64,000 nt of DNA from Palsa-343 sp036269135. Lineage in GTDB: Bacteria; Acidobacteriota; Terriglobia; Terriglobales; Acidobacteriaceae. The position numbers and the translations under genes were made by a program. This document shows positions 34,238 through 42,813 of this stretch, piece by piece; the stretch's first letter is position 1; each line of letters begins with the position of its first letter. The stretch covers positions 44,712 to 108,711 of the forward strand of contig DATASQ010000003.1 in the NCBI GenBank assembly GCA_036269135.1, read 5' to 3'. A model generated the notes under the pieces. It was not told the origin of the DNA. It saw only the letters and a program-made list of their open reading frames with translations, and ran no database searches.

Positions 34238-35487
34238 AGAATCCCGTGAAGGGCGCCTTCCGCGCCCTGAGCCTCTTCAATTTTCGGGTGTGGACCGCGG
34301 GCTCTCTGGTTTCGAACATCGGGACATGGATGCAGCGGGTCGCTCAGGACTGGCTCGTCCTCACCCAGCTCACCCATAAGGATGCGTCGGCCCTGGGCGT
34401 GGTCATGGCGTTGCAGTTTGCTCCGCAGCTTCTGTTGCTGCCGTGGAGCGGACTGGCTGCGGACCGTTTCAACCAGCGCCGGCTGCTGATGTTCACCCAG
34501 GCGACCATGGGCGTGCTCGCGCTGGCTTTGGGAGGCCTCACCATTGCAGGCGTCGTCAAACTCTGGGAGGTGTATATATTTGCCTTTCTGTTTGGTTCCG
34601 CAGCGGCTCTGGATGCTCCGGTGCGCCAGACCTTTGTGGCCGAGCTGGTGGGTGACGAGCATCTGCACAATGCCGTTGCCCTGAATTCAACATCGTTCAA
34701 TGCCGGTCGCATGATCGGGCCTGCCGTGGCCGGTATCGTGATTGCGAAAGTCGGAACCGGCTGGGCATTCGCCATCAACGGCTTGTCGTTCGCCGCCGTT
34801 TTGATCTCGATGGCACAGCTCCGTATGTCCGAGCTGTACCCGAGCCGAAGAGCCACGCAGGCTGCGGGCGGTTTTCCTGAAGGATTCCGCTACGTGTGGG
34901 GGCGCGCCGATCTGCGGGTGATTTTGGTCATGCTGTTTTTGATTGGGACCTTCGGACTCAACTTCCCCATCTTTATCTCGACCATGGCAGTCAAAGTTTT
35001 TCATACCGATGCGCGCGGCTTCGGGCTGTTGTCCTCGATTATGGCGGTGGGCACGATCGCCGGGGCGCTGATATCAGCAGGCCGTAAGCCGAAATTTGGC
35101 TCCTTGCTCCTCGGCTCAGCGGCCTTTGGAATCGGATGCACGCTGGCCGCTCTCGCTCCCGGGTACTGGTGGTTTGCCGCTGCGCTGACGGTCGTGGGCG
35201 TTGCGGCTCTGACCTTTACGAACGCTACCAACAGCATGATGCAATTGTCGACCGAACCGGCCATGCGGGGCCGCGTGATGGCTTTTAGGGTGGCCATCGC
35301 GCTTGGAGGGACACCGATTGGAGCGCCGATTGTGGGATGGGTGGCCAACGATTGCGGGCCACGCTGGGCGCTCGGCATTGGAGCGTCATCGGGGTTCGCC
35401 GCGGCGGTGGTGGGCGCCTGTCTGTTAACGCGCCAAGTCAGGCTGAACCATAGTCGATTGCAGTCGCTGGGTTCGAACTTCCCCTGA
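34234..35487 (+). CDS. MFS exporter (EntS/DUF894-like)
   Basis: 417-residue inner-membrane transporter with 10-12 membrane segments. NFRVWTAGSLVSNIGTWMQRVAQDWLVL at the N-terminus, GLAADRFNQRRLLMFTQATMG in the first cytoplasmic loop and ALDAPVRQTFVAELVG are typical of the enterobactin-exporter-like MFS branch. Overlaps the preceding gene by 4 bp (ATGA) and completes the marR operon. Likely exports a small aromatic or drug-like molecule sensed by the MarR protein. It is the last core gene before the mobile elements. Confidence 0.92.
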   Translation: MKNPVKGAFRALSLFNFRVWTAGSLVSNIGTWMQRVAQDWLVLTQLTHKDASALGVVMALQFAPQLLLLPWSGLAADRFNQRRLLMFTQATMGVLALALGGLTIAGVVKLWEVYIFAFLFGSAAALDAPVRQTFVAELVGDEHLHNAVALNSTSFNAGRMIGPAVAGIVIAKVGTGWAFAINGLSFAAVLISMAQLRMSELYPSRRATQAAGGFPEGFRYVWGRADLRVILVMLFLIGTFGLNFPIFISTMAVKVFHTDARGFGLLSSIMAVGTIAGALISAGRKPKFGSLLLGSAAFGIGCTLAALAPGYWWFAAALTVVGVAALTFTNATNSMMQLSTEPAMRGRVMAFRVAIALGGTPIGAPIVGWVANDCGPRWALGIGASSGFAAAVVGACLLTRQVRLNHSRLQSLGSNFP

Positions 35488-35530
35488 TCCGGCGGTTTTC
35501 CAGTGTGCGTCTTTGCTTTCGCGCGCTGTT

Positions 35531-35580
35531 CCAAATTCCCTGTAGGTCTTTTGGAATTTGGCGGGGACGACGGGGTTCTA
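35531..35580. mobile_element. Left junction (att1): hairpin plus short tRNA-Asp 3' fragment
   Basis: CCAAATTCC (35531-35539) and GGAATTTGG (35553-35561) form a perfect 9-bp inverted repeat whose right arm runs into TGGCGGGGACGACGGGG (35559-35575), the complement of the last 17 bases of a tRNA-Asp gene. The spacer CTGTAGGTCTTTT shares GTCTTTT with the spacer at att3 (58967-58978). This marks the left edge of the accessory region, 72 bp after the MFS gene. Only a short part of the tRNA remains here. Confidence 0.65.
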
Positions 35581-35662
35581 CATCACTATGGTAACTACCT
35601 TATCTAACAATAACTTACGCAGGGCCGATGAGTCATGGTAAGCCTTTAGTAAGGCAAACACC

Positions 35663-36845
35663 ATGAACAAGGCAACCACACTCATCTGGTACTGCAAAAC
35701 CCCGCGCGGGTGGCGACGTTTCCCCGTGATCGAAGAGAACGGGCGCGTTAAGCTCGGGCACGTGTTGGATCATGGCGCAGAGGCGCACTATCCGCAAGGC
35801 CGATTCGAGCTTCGCCAGTTCAAGGGCAGGCGACTCGTTTACACCGCCGTCAAGACTACCGATCCTCTCATGGCCGTGATCGAACGGCGGAAGCAGGCGC
35901 GGGTTGCACTCGTCAGGGGCGGGGTTGAGGAAAACCGGAAGCTCGTCCGCAAGGCCGCAAAGCTCTACGTTGCCGACTGCCTCAACCGCAAAGCGATGGT
36001 AGCGGCCAAACAGGCTCGAATCGTCACTGAGGCGTTCCTGCACGTATGCAATGCGACCTATCTGGACGCAGTGAACGCAGAGGACGTGTTCCGGTTCCAC
36101 AAGGCACTACGGGCGAAGGGCAACAGTGAGCGGACCATTGCCAACAAACACCAGCGTCTGAAGACATGGCTGCGCTGGTGCAAGGTCGATACCGCGTTCA
36201 TGCCTCCGGCCCCGAGGTACGAAGAGGGACTGCCGACGATTTACGAACCCGAAGAGATAGGGGCCATCCGCCGCGCCGCAGTGGATGCCGGAGACGGCCA
36301 GATGCTGCTCTGCATTGATCTCTGCCTCAAGCTCGGACTGCGCGAACAGGAAGCGATGCACGCGGAGTGGGCAGACATTCGCGTCACGTCTCGGGAGTTC
36401 CGAGTGCAAGGGAAGATTCGGAAGGAATGGCGGTTCGCAGTGAAGGACGCGGAACAGCGCGATGTGCCGGTACCCGTTGACCTGTTGCAATCGCTGCTGG
36501 CGTGGCAGGGGCTGCACCCGGATTCTGTCCTGATCGTCGGGAACAAACAAGGGGTGCCCGAGGGCCATCTGCTGCGCAAGCTCAAGACGCTGGCGCGGCA
36601 CGCTGGGCTGAATTGCGGGCGGCGTGAGGGGTGCCAGAGGAAGGGATCATTTGCGGAGTGTGAGCGGTGGACGCTGCACGAATTTCGGCGAACTTTTTTG
36701 ACGACGCTGCTGCGCAATGGGTGTGATGCCCGCACTGTGCAGAGCTTCAACAGGCCACAGTGACCTGGAGACGACGCTGCGCTATCTGCGCCCAGCATCG
36801 GCTGCGCAACAGCAGGATCTCGTCAATTCGATTCGGTGGGGATGA
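35663..36845 (+). pseudogene. int: Tyrosine-recombinase integrase of element 1, frameshifted
   Basis: Site-specific recombinase. The reading frame from ATG 35663 carries the core-binding domain (TIANKHQRLKTWLRW) and catalytic Arg in LCLKLGLREQEAMHAEW, then the H-x-x-R box HEFRRTFLTTLL, but stops at 36761-36763 after SFNRPQ. Shifting frame at 36748-36752 restores SFTGHSDLETTLRYLRPASA, including the GH box and the catalytic Tyr, and runs to a stop at 36843-36845. The break is one extra A in TTCAACAGG. Without the shift the protein lacks its nucleophile. It could be a sequencing error, a real mutation or, less likely, programmed frameshifting. The gene lies just inside att1, as expected for an integrase. 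Confidence 0.85.
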
Positions 36846-36898
36846 CGTTTGCAAAAGCGCACGCCCCTCGTAGGTTAGGCAGTCACGGAGAATCCATC

Positions 36899-37174
36899 AT
36901 GAAAACCCTATTTTTACTACTTCTCGTCCTCGCGCCTGCTGCTCTTTCGCAGCAACCCACGCGGGACACGTCCCGCTTCACCCAGGCCAAGGCGGTCATA
37001 GCACAAAGGGTGCTCAAACAAATGAAAGCAAGGTTGGCGGTCTGTGATGCACAGCCACCCAGTAAACGGGCATTGTGTGCAGAGTGGGCAAAGGCCAGCA
37101 ACGATGCGGCGACGGACGTAGAGCTAACAGCATTCGCCGAGATTGACAAGCTGGCCCAGGCGGAATCCCGATGA
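36899..37174 (+). CDS. Small secreted protein on element 1
   Basis: 91 residues from ATG 36899, which has GGAG upstream (36887-36890) and gives an immediate signal peptide (MKTLFLLLLVLAPAALSQQ). The mature part is charged and helical with two Cys (AVCDAQ and RALCAEW) that could form a disulfide. The gene runs opposite to the head genes and converges with them on a shared hairpin (37186-37229). Function unknown; a lysis-accessory or exclusion factor would be speculation. Confidence 0.62.
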   Translation: MKTLFLLLLVLAPAALSQQPTRDTSRFTQAKAVIAQRVLKQMKARLAVCDAQPPSKRALCAEWAKASNDAATDVELTAFAEIDKLAQAESR

Positions 37175-37229
37175 AAAAGGAAAAGCCCCCCGCTCGGGGC
37201 CATCGCAGGGAGCGACGGTGAGCGGGGGG
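37172..37229 (-). terminator. Terminator of the satellite head operon
   Basis: CCCCCCGCTC (37186-37195) and GAGCGGGGGG (37220-37229) form a perfect 10-bp stem. On the minus strand it is followed by CTTTTCCTTTTTCAT, and it lies 17 bp past the capsid gene stop. It may also serve the convergent small secreted gene. Confidence 0.7.
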
Positions 37230-37246
37230 GCATTTGGTGTTGCAGG

Positions 37247-38404
37247 TTATGCGTGCTGGATCAGGTTGTACACGGGGTTGGTTCCGGCATTCGTGGCGAA
37301 CGCGCCGAACCGCGCCTTGGCAAGGAAGCCATAGGAGCCGTAATCAGGCAGCCAGCGTTCGACCAGGCGGAACAGCATCATGTTCGACACATCCCGCAGG
37401 GTGAACCCTTCGGAGAAGTCGCCGAACTGGACACAACCCGCAACCCCGGCTGCCATCACGGGATGGTAGGGCGAGATGACGACGGGGTGACCCAGAATGG
37501 TGTCGAGTTCGTCTTTATTGACGCTGGGGACAAACAGCGGTCTGCCGTAGTTGTCCATGATGCTCAGGAGCGAATTGCGCGTGCCCTGATTCATCACCCA
37601 TTTCGCGTTCGGCAGATAGGCCGGGTCAAGCTGGGAGTACAGGCCAACCAAATCCGCATATCCGACCGTGGTCGGCGCGGCGCTGGTGTTGCCCGCAGTG
37701 GCGCTGGTGATGACGGATTGAATGTTCGTCCCGCCCGTCACGAGCTTCTGCGCAAGGGCGCGATAGATGCGCTTGGAAAGCCGGTTCCGAACGAACGCTT
37801 CCACGTCATAATTCGCGTCTTCGAGTTCTGCCACAGTGACCAGCACATATCCAGAATCGAAGTCGTCAACCTGCGAAATGAAGCCGGTGAGCGGAACTTC
37901 CACTTCGGTGGAGGCTGCCCCATCGGTGATGTCGCTCGCCAGGTTCGCGGTGTCGTTCGACATCGGAACCTTCACAGGGATGCCGGTATCTGTGTGCCAC
38001 GGCTTCAGAGCCAGGGACAGACCCGCGAACATCTTCTGCGCTTCCACGATTTCGGGATACATCTCCTGATTCAGGAGGTACCCGCCCGACGTGCTGCCAG
38101 TCGAGATGGCCGCGCGCCGTTCGCCCGTGCGCATGAAGTCGCGGAGATTGGATTTCGCCGTGCTCTCCGCGTGCTGGCCGGGACGGGGATTGTTCGCCGC
38201 GCGCGCCGTCTGGCTGCGCTGTTCCGCGTCCAGCGTTTCGAGATTGTCAATGGTGCCTTTGAGCACCTGAGCATCCGCAATCATGCGGTCGAACTTGCCG
38301 CGCTGTTCCGCGTTCATGGCCTTATTGCCTGCCGGGATCAACGCCTGTGCATCCGCAATGAGGCGCGCGCGCTGTTCGCGGAGGGCTTTAATCTGGTCGA
38401 TCAT
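37247..38404 (-). CDS. HK97-fold major capsid protein
   Basis: 385 residues. The first about 75 residues are a charged coiled coil (IKALREQRARLIADAQALI, DRMIADAQVLKGTIDNLETL), the delta or scaffold domain normally removed by a head protease. The rest is the HK97 fold (GGYLLNQEMYPEIVEAQKMF; VPLTGFISQVDDFDSGYVLVTVAELEDANYDVEAFVRNRLSKRI split over the E-loop and spine; NAKWVMNQGTRNSLLSIMDN; GRPLFVPSVN; GHPVVISPYHP). No head protease gene is found next to it, so cleavage would need a helper or does not occur. It is the last gene of the leftward head operon and is separated from the portal gene by about 110 bp containing a hairpin. Confidence 0.92.
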   Translation of the reverse strand: MIDQIKALREQRARLIADAQALIPAGNKAMNAEQRGKFDRMIADAQVLKGTIDNLETLDAEQRSQTARAANNPRPGQHAESTAKSNLRDFMRTGERRAAISTGSTSGGYLLNQEMYPEIVEAQKMFAGLSLALKPWHTDTGIPVKVPMSNDTANLASDITDGAASTEVEVPLTGFISQVDDFDSGYVLVTVAELEDANYDVEAFVRNRLSKRIYRALAQKLVTGGTNIQSVITSATAGNTSAAPTTVGYADLVGLYSQLDPAYLPNAKWVMNQGTRNSLLSIMDNYGRPLFVPSVNKDELDTILGHPVVISPYHPVMAAGVAGCVQFGDFSEGFTLRDVSNMMLFRLVERWLPDYGSYGFLAKARFGAFATNAGTNPVYNLIQHA

Positions 38405-38431
38405 CTGTTAGCTGTCCTTTTCGTTTTGGTG

Positions 38432-38470
38432 GGAAAGAGAAAAGGCCGGGAGCATTCGCCCCACGGCCTT
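38432..38470 (-). terminator. Hairpin between portal and capsid genes
   Basis: AAGGCCG (38442-38448) and CGGCCTT (38464-38470) form a 7-bp stem, followed on the minus strand by TTCTCTTTCCC. It lies where a head protease gene would normally be. It may attenuate or set capsid expression apart from the upstream genes. Confidence 0.5.
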
Positions 38471-38513
38471 CGCATCTTTCCGGTTTGTGTTGCCCGCGCG
38501 GATTTACTGCGCG

Positions 38514-39764
38514 CTAAACGTCTTCGTCTTCTTCTTCGACTGCCTCAGCATCATCGGGCACGGTCGCAGCCGTCGCCATGTTGAGCGGAGAGAGGTACGA
38601 GTTTCCTGCCCCATCCGGCAAGGGTGGGAGGGATTCCATCGCGCGGCAATCATCGGCGGAGAGCCAACCCCATTGCCTGCCCAGCGCATAAGATTGGTAC
38701 CGAGCTTGAATGTCCGAGCGCAGTAACTCCCGAACATCGAACTTCACCCGATAACTCGCAGTTGGACAAAGTTTGCAATCGAACGCCTGCTCAATCCGTG
38801 AGAGGTGCGGCGCGATGCCGTACTTCAGGAACTGGAGATCCTGCATCTCAGCCGTTGCCCTCGGGGCTTTGTCACTGATGCCCAGCACGGTCAGAGGCAC
38901 ATGGAACAGCATCGCAATATCTTCCCGCGAGAGCTTCCGCGCCTCCACCAACTGCGCATCTTGCGCCGTGACGTTGTACTGATCGAGCTTCATCCCCTGA
39001 TCGAGGATGGCGATTTTGTGAAGGTTGCCCTCTCCGGTTTGCAGCGCCAGCCACTCCTGGCGCATGGTCGTTTTCTGATCCGGCTTTAAGAGCTTGTCAG
39101 TGCTGAGACTGATGGCAGGGACGCCAGCCGAAGCAAAATAGGAACCCGCGAACACATCAGCCGCAAGCGCTGCACCAATGACGTTGCGTGCGGTGTGGAT
39201 GGTCTTGATCCCGAGCAAACCGTCGAGACTCAGCCCGACGCCATGAATCATGTTTTCGGCTTCGACGCGCCGATACTTCCCATCGGGTGTGTCGCTCGTC
39301 TCGAAATAGAGCGTGCCATCATTGTCCCGTTTGACTCGACAGAGCCAGGGCAGACGCGGCCAGAGGGCGACGGGCTGCGCGTTGCTGTCCCGCTGAATTT
39401 CGAGGTACCCATTTCCCCAGAGGATCATTCCTGCCGCAAAGGTCGAGATGACCGTCATCGGCGTCATATCGGGGTTGGGTGCCACGTTTAGGAGCTTCCC
39501 TGTCGCGTGGTGCCGAACTTCGGCGTGATGGCCCTCTGCCCCTTCCTTTTGGAGCGTAAGACGCATCGACCCGATAGTGTTTGCCAGAGTCGAGACGCAA
39601 GCCTGGACGGCTGCCACTTCCAGCGCGGTGTGCTCATTGACGCGGGTGCCCGCCGCGCTCATGCGGCCATCGGCAGTCCACCACCAGTTACTACCCGAGA
39701 GCGGAACGCTGGGGCTTTCCAGCAGCGACCTAACGGCTCTCTTGATTCTGTGTGTAATCGTCAT
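38514..39764 (-). CDS. HK97-family phage portal protein
   Basis: 416 residues forming the dodecameric DNA-entry ring of the capsid. Typical segments are EVAAVQACVSTLANTIGSMRL, LNVAPNPDMTPMTVISTFAAGMILWGNGYLEI split over two helices, HGVGLSLDGLLGIKTIHTARN, and LFHVPLTVLGISDKAPRATAEM. The C-terminus is very acidic (AEAVEEEDEDV). It starts 6 bp after the small-terminase stop; in most tailed phages a large terminase gene would sit between these two. The protein looks full length and undamaged. Confidence 0.93.
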   Translation of the reverse strand: MTITHRIKRAVRSLLESPSVPLSGSNWWWTADGRMSAAGTRVNEHTALEVAAVQACVSTLANTIGSMRLTLQKEGAEGHHAEVRHHATGKLLNVAPNPDMTPMTVISTFAAGMILWGNGYLEIQRDSNAQPVALWPRLPWLCRVKRDNDGTLYFETSDTPDGKYRRVEAENMIHGVGLSLDGLLGIKTIHTARNVIGAALAADVFAGSYFASAGVPAISLSTDKLLKPDQKTTMRQEWLALQTGEGNLHKIAILDQGMKLDQYNVTAQDAQLVEARKLSREDIAMLFHVPLTVLGISDKAPRATAEMQDLQFLKYGIAPHLSRIEQAFDCKLCPTASYRVKFDVRELLRSDIQARYQSYALGRQWGWLSADDCRAMESLPPLPDGAGNSYLSPLNMATAATVPDDAEAVEEEDEDV

Positions 39765-39770
39765 TGTTAC

Positions 39771-40307
39771 CTAATCCCAGACCTTTCGATGACAGAGCGG
39801 TTCGCCCTTTTCATTGCGGATAAGTTCCCAGCGGAACGGTCGTCCGCTTCGTTCGTTCTCGCTCTCGACTGCGATCTCTTTCAGGAGCGAATCCCATTCG
39901 GCATCCCGCTCGCGCTCTTCTGCCGTTCGCTCTGCGAGAGCGGCCTTCGCCGTGCGCGCATGGGTCAGGCGCTGGGCAGTGAGCCCCATCTGTTTCCGCA
40001 GGCGGAGGATCAAAGACTCGGAGCGCTGGGCGATCACGACGTGCGGGTTGGCAACTTCCTTGGTGCCGATCTTCGCGCCGTGGTTGTCACGGAGCGGGAC
40101 GGTCGTCACGAGACCGTCTTTGCGGATGTTCTCTTCCGCCTCGCGGTGCCGGTCCCATGCACGCGCATAGGTTTCGAGCAGGTCCTCATCAATCGGCAGT
40201 TTGCAGGCGGTTAGTTGCTCGTAAACCCTTTGATACTCGTCATTTGCCACATTCGAGAGGTTTTTGATGCGTTTTTGCTTGCTTTTTTTGGCTCGTTTTG
40301 CTACCAT
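39771..40307 (-). CDS. Phage terminase small subunit, P27 family
   Basis: 178 residues from ATG 40307 (AGGAGG lies 13 bases upstream; the frame extends to a TTG at 40334 but that part contains the ribosome site). Lys/Arg-rich N-terminus, then LETYARAWDRHREAEENIRKDGL and a VANPHVVIAQRSESLILRLRKQMGL segment that matches P27 small terminases. It recognises the packaging site on DNA and would need a large terminase ATPase, which is absent from this element. In satellites a private small terminase redirects a helper phage's large subunit to satellite DNA. Confidence 0.85.
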   Translation of the reverse strand: MVAKRAKKSKQKRIKNLSNVANDEYQRVYEQLTACKLPIDEDLLETYARAWDRHREAEENIRKDGLVTTVPLRDNHGAKIGTKEVANPHVVIAQRSESLILRLRKQMGLTAQRLTHARTAKAALAERTAEERERDAEWDSLLKEIAVESENERSGRPFRWELIRNEKGEPLCHRKVWD

Positions 40308-40527
40308 AGTTATTAGAAAACCTCCTGAAATCAATGAGATACGGTAGAAATCACGCAGATGTGGGTTTGCGAAAAATAGCGAGACACACGCGCGAGATGG
40401 GCCAACGTGTCCCTTGGGGTTATTGGCGTTTGAACTGACCCCGCCCTATCTATCCGATTGACAACACACCACTTATTGACTGCTACAGGCCGTAGCATTG
40501 CCCTTGAGGATGCCAGATGGCTGCTTT

Positions 40528-40923
40528 CTACGGTGTCTGTGCGTCTTCTGGAGCCTTCGGCCTGCCGAATCCCCCGTCGCACTCGTTCGTCTTCCTGCGG
40601 TGACACGGAACGCACAATGACTGAAGGTTCTCCGGGGCCAACCGTTCGCCGCCCGATGTGATCGGGATGATGTGATCGACTTCGCAGGCTTCCGTTACTC
40701 TGCCCCCGTTGAGGCATTCGACACATAGGTACGAGTCGCGCCGGAGCACGGCAAGCCTGACCCTTCGCCAGGCAGCGTCATATCCCCGAGACGCCGCGCT
40801 GAGACGTGAACGCGCCGAAGTGGACGCAATCCGCATGGACGGTTGACAAGCATCGCACCAGCGCGCATAGGTCAGATTGGAACAGCCGGGCCGGGAACAC
40901 AGGTGACGACTTCGGGTTGGCAT
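40528..40923 (-). CDS. HNH endonuclease of the packaging module
   Basis: 131 residues. Two zinc-binding pairs at the N-terminus (CSRPGCSN, WCDAC) and the HNH core: LRRDSYLCVECLNGG, EVDHIIPITSGGERLAPENLQSLCVPCHRRK. In HK97-like phages an HNH protein next to the small terminase supports specific DNA cleavage by the terminase. It starts the contiguous head module (HNH, small terminase, portal, capsid), preceded by AAGAAAGAG. The 220 bp to the small terminase hold no gene. Confidence 0.9.
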   Translation of the reverse strand: MPTRSRHLCSRPGCSNLTYARWCDACQPSMRIASTSARSRLSAASRGYDAAWRRVRLAVLRRDSYLCVECLNGGRVTEACEVDHIIPITSGGERLAPENLQSLCVPCHRRKTNECDGGFGRPKAPEDAQTP

Positions 40924-41631
40924 GAACTCTTTCTTTCTCGCCAGGCGCAGCGCTCAGGAGGTACACCGCGCCCGCGTCGGCTCCTGTGCCATGTCGCACG
41001 GAACCGGAACTGATACTTATGGCCGCTACAGGTGCGCACGCTGTCAGCATGGGCAGCGCGGCGATGCAGATGTGAGAAGCGCTCAACACCCTGCCTGGTA
41101 ACGGCCAGTCACGCCACACGTCCTCACGCCATGCGGCAGACATTAATCTCGGAATGTGGCCGGGTGGATTCCTCGGGCGCTCGCCTTCTGGCTCGGAGGA
41201 CGCAGCCGCCAAGCTATGTCTCCCACCATCTAACGGCATCCCGACTATCCACCCGCCAACAGCGCATCCTCACCGGCTCCACAGTTCGGGAAGATGCTAC
41301 GACGGTTAATCAGGCCGTCGATTCTTGTGATCTTGGGGAGCGAGAGAAGGCTGTTAATGGCCGCGCTCTACGTGTTGCGCCGCCGTGGAACCGACCAAGG
41401 CCAGGCGACGCAATGTCAAAATGAAATGGGGCAGCTACCCGGACGGTGAGCTACCCCGATTGCGCAACAGTAGTGTTCAAGGTGCCCGAATGAACAACGA
41501 GCAGTCGGGAGTTCTCTTCCCGCTCTAATCACTGTGCACAAACCTGATGAGCTATGCAGCATGAATCATGCCGGTAGCTCCATAATTTTTCGATCTAGGC
41601 AGCCGGGGCGATCCATGCGAGGATCAAGCCC
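40924..41631. other. Region of about 700 bp without a confident gene
   Basis: Open frames here (for example plus strand 41032-41424) are Arg/Ser/Cys-rich, lack ribosome sites and resemble no family. It may be leftover sequence where further phage genes were lost, or contain packaging signals or a small RNA; nothing definite is visible. Confidence 0.5.
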
Positions 41632-41847
41632 ATGACGACTCCTGAAGTCTTTGAACACTGTCCGCACTGCGGTACCTTCACTCCAAACGTCCAAACCTGT
41701 GCCGATTGCGGCGGTCACTTTTGCCTTGATAACGAGTCGGGCGATTGCTGGTGCGATTGCGCGCCTACGCCCGAGGGCGCAGAGGGCGAGCTTCACAGTC
41801 TGCTGCCAACCGTTCCCGACAATGTGATCCAGTTCCCACAGCGATAA
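41632..41847 (+). CDS. Small zinc-ribbon protein on element 1
   Basis: 71 residues. CPHCGTFTPNVQTCADCGGHFC contains two C-x2-C knuckles followed by a further CWCDC cluster, so it should bind one or two zinc ions; the tail is acidic. It lies on the opposite strand to its neighbours. ATG 41632 has CAAGCCC upstream and no strong ribosome site. The frame on the other strand (41566-41874) is less protein-like. Such small zinc-ribbon proteins are common in phage and plasmid DNA, usually of unknown role. Confidence 0.55.
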   Translation: MTTPEVFEHCPHCGTFTPNVQTCADCGGHFCLDNESGDCWCDCAPTPEGAEGELHSLLPTVPDNVIQFPQR

Positions 41848-41851
41848 AGAG

Positions 41852-41888
41852 ACGCGGGATCTTCCCCATGACAAAGAAAACCCCGCGT
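41852..41888 (-). terminator. Possible terminator of leftward small-gene pair
   Basis: ACGCGGG (41852-41858) and CCCGCGT (41882-41888) form a 7-bp stem; on the minus strand CTCTTTAT follows. The loop is long (23 bases), so confidence is low. Confidence 0.3.
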
Positions 41889-41925
41889 TGACGGAGAGGG
41901 TGGAATGAGCACCCCTTGTTACAAC

Positions 41926-42129
41926 TCAACCTTGCACACGTGCAATTCGCCGGAGCCGGGCACATGTTTTGTACCGCGCTGCCAGCTTGCGGTCAACGCT
42001 CGAAAGTTCTTTCGACAGAGCAGCGCGCGACGCTTCATCGGCGCAGAAGTATTCGCGCCCGATCACATCCTTGCGATTTTGGAGACTGACGATTTCGAGA
42101 TAGATCTCTGCGGCGGTCTGCGGTTTCAA
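41926..42129 (-). CDS. Hypothetical small protein on element 1
   Basis: 67 residues, helical and charged (TAAEIYLEIVSLQNRKDVIGRE; AALSKELSSVDRKLAARYKT). It starts with TTG at 42129, which overlaps the TGA stop of the preceding gene, and has GAGGGCAG upstream; the overlap suggests coupled translation. I do not recognise a family. Confidence 0.5.
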   Translation of the reverse strand: MKPQTAAEIYLEIVSLQNRKDVIGREYFCADEASRAALSKELSSVDRKLAARYKTCARLRRIARVQG

Positions 42130-42527
42130 TTCTGCCCTCTTTCTGGCCGAAGGATTGCGAACAAAAGTTCGCGGATGGCATTTTGCAAGACGATGTAGAT
42201 GCGCTGGGCAAGTCCCTTGGGGACGCTCTCGGCAGTCAGGTCGATCACATCTTGCGCATGTTCAGGGTCGGCGAGGAACGGCGCCGATAGCTCCTCGGCG
42301 AACCGATGCGCCTGGTCCATTTTGTCGAACCATTCTGCCCCATAGAGGCGCGATTCCTCATCATCGAAGTATGCGGCCAGCACAGTGAGGACATAGAGCA
42401 ACTTTTCGGATTCGTCGCTCGCGCTCGTGGCGCGGTGCCAGTTCGCCAGGGCGCGCGGGGTCGCCATCATCAGCACGGCGTGGTAGAGATTGAGACACAG
42501 CGCACGGCGCTGGGCAAAAGTTCGCAT
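42126..42527 (-). CDS. Hypothetical protein on element 1
   Basis: 133 residues, mostly helical and acidic in the middle (YFDDEESRLYGAEWFDKMDQAHRFAEEL). ATG 42527 is preceded by AAAGGAG. It is co-oriented with the sigma-like gene upstream and the head genes downstream and overlaps the next small gene. No family recognised. Confidence 0.6.
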   Translation of the reverse strand: MRTFAQRRALCLNLYHAVLMMATPRALANWHRATSASDESEKLLYVLTVLAAYFDDEESRLYGAEWFDKMDQAHRFAEELSAPFLADPEHAQDVIDLTAESVPKGLAQRIYIVLQNAIRELLFAILRPERGQN

Positions 42528-42813
42528 TCTGGGCGACTCCTTTCAAAAATGGTGCAGGCGGCGCGCGGGCCACCAATACTGGTGAAGTTTGGATCTTTGT
42601 GGTGCAGATCAAGACGGAAAATCTGGACGGCTGATTCGGTGAAGTCACGAACCGGGAATCGCTGAAGAACTCTCAGGCTGAAGAGCTACGGAATGAGCTT
42701 TTGAATTAGAGGCAGAAACTAACGGTTTACCGCCCTCCTTCTATGGTTCCCGTAGAACTTACAACCCCCTTGCAATGTAATAGGCTTTTTCCTGCCCCGA
42801 ATCCTGACACTTT

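Noticed and set aside
35463..35490. GGGTTCGAACTTCCCC looked like a tRNA T-arm
   Set aside because: It lies in the end of the MFS gene and no cloverleaf can be drawn around it.
37253..38584. 443-codon plus-strand frame over the capsid gene
   Set aside because: The minus strand encodes a recognisable HK97 capsid; this frame resembles nothing.
41032..41424. 130-codon frame in the empty part of element 1
   Set aside because: Low-complexity Arg/Ser/Cys composition, no ribosome site, no family.
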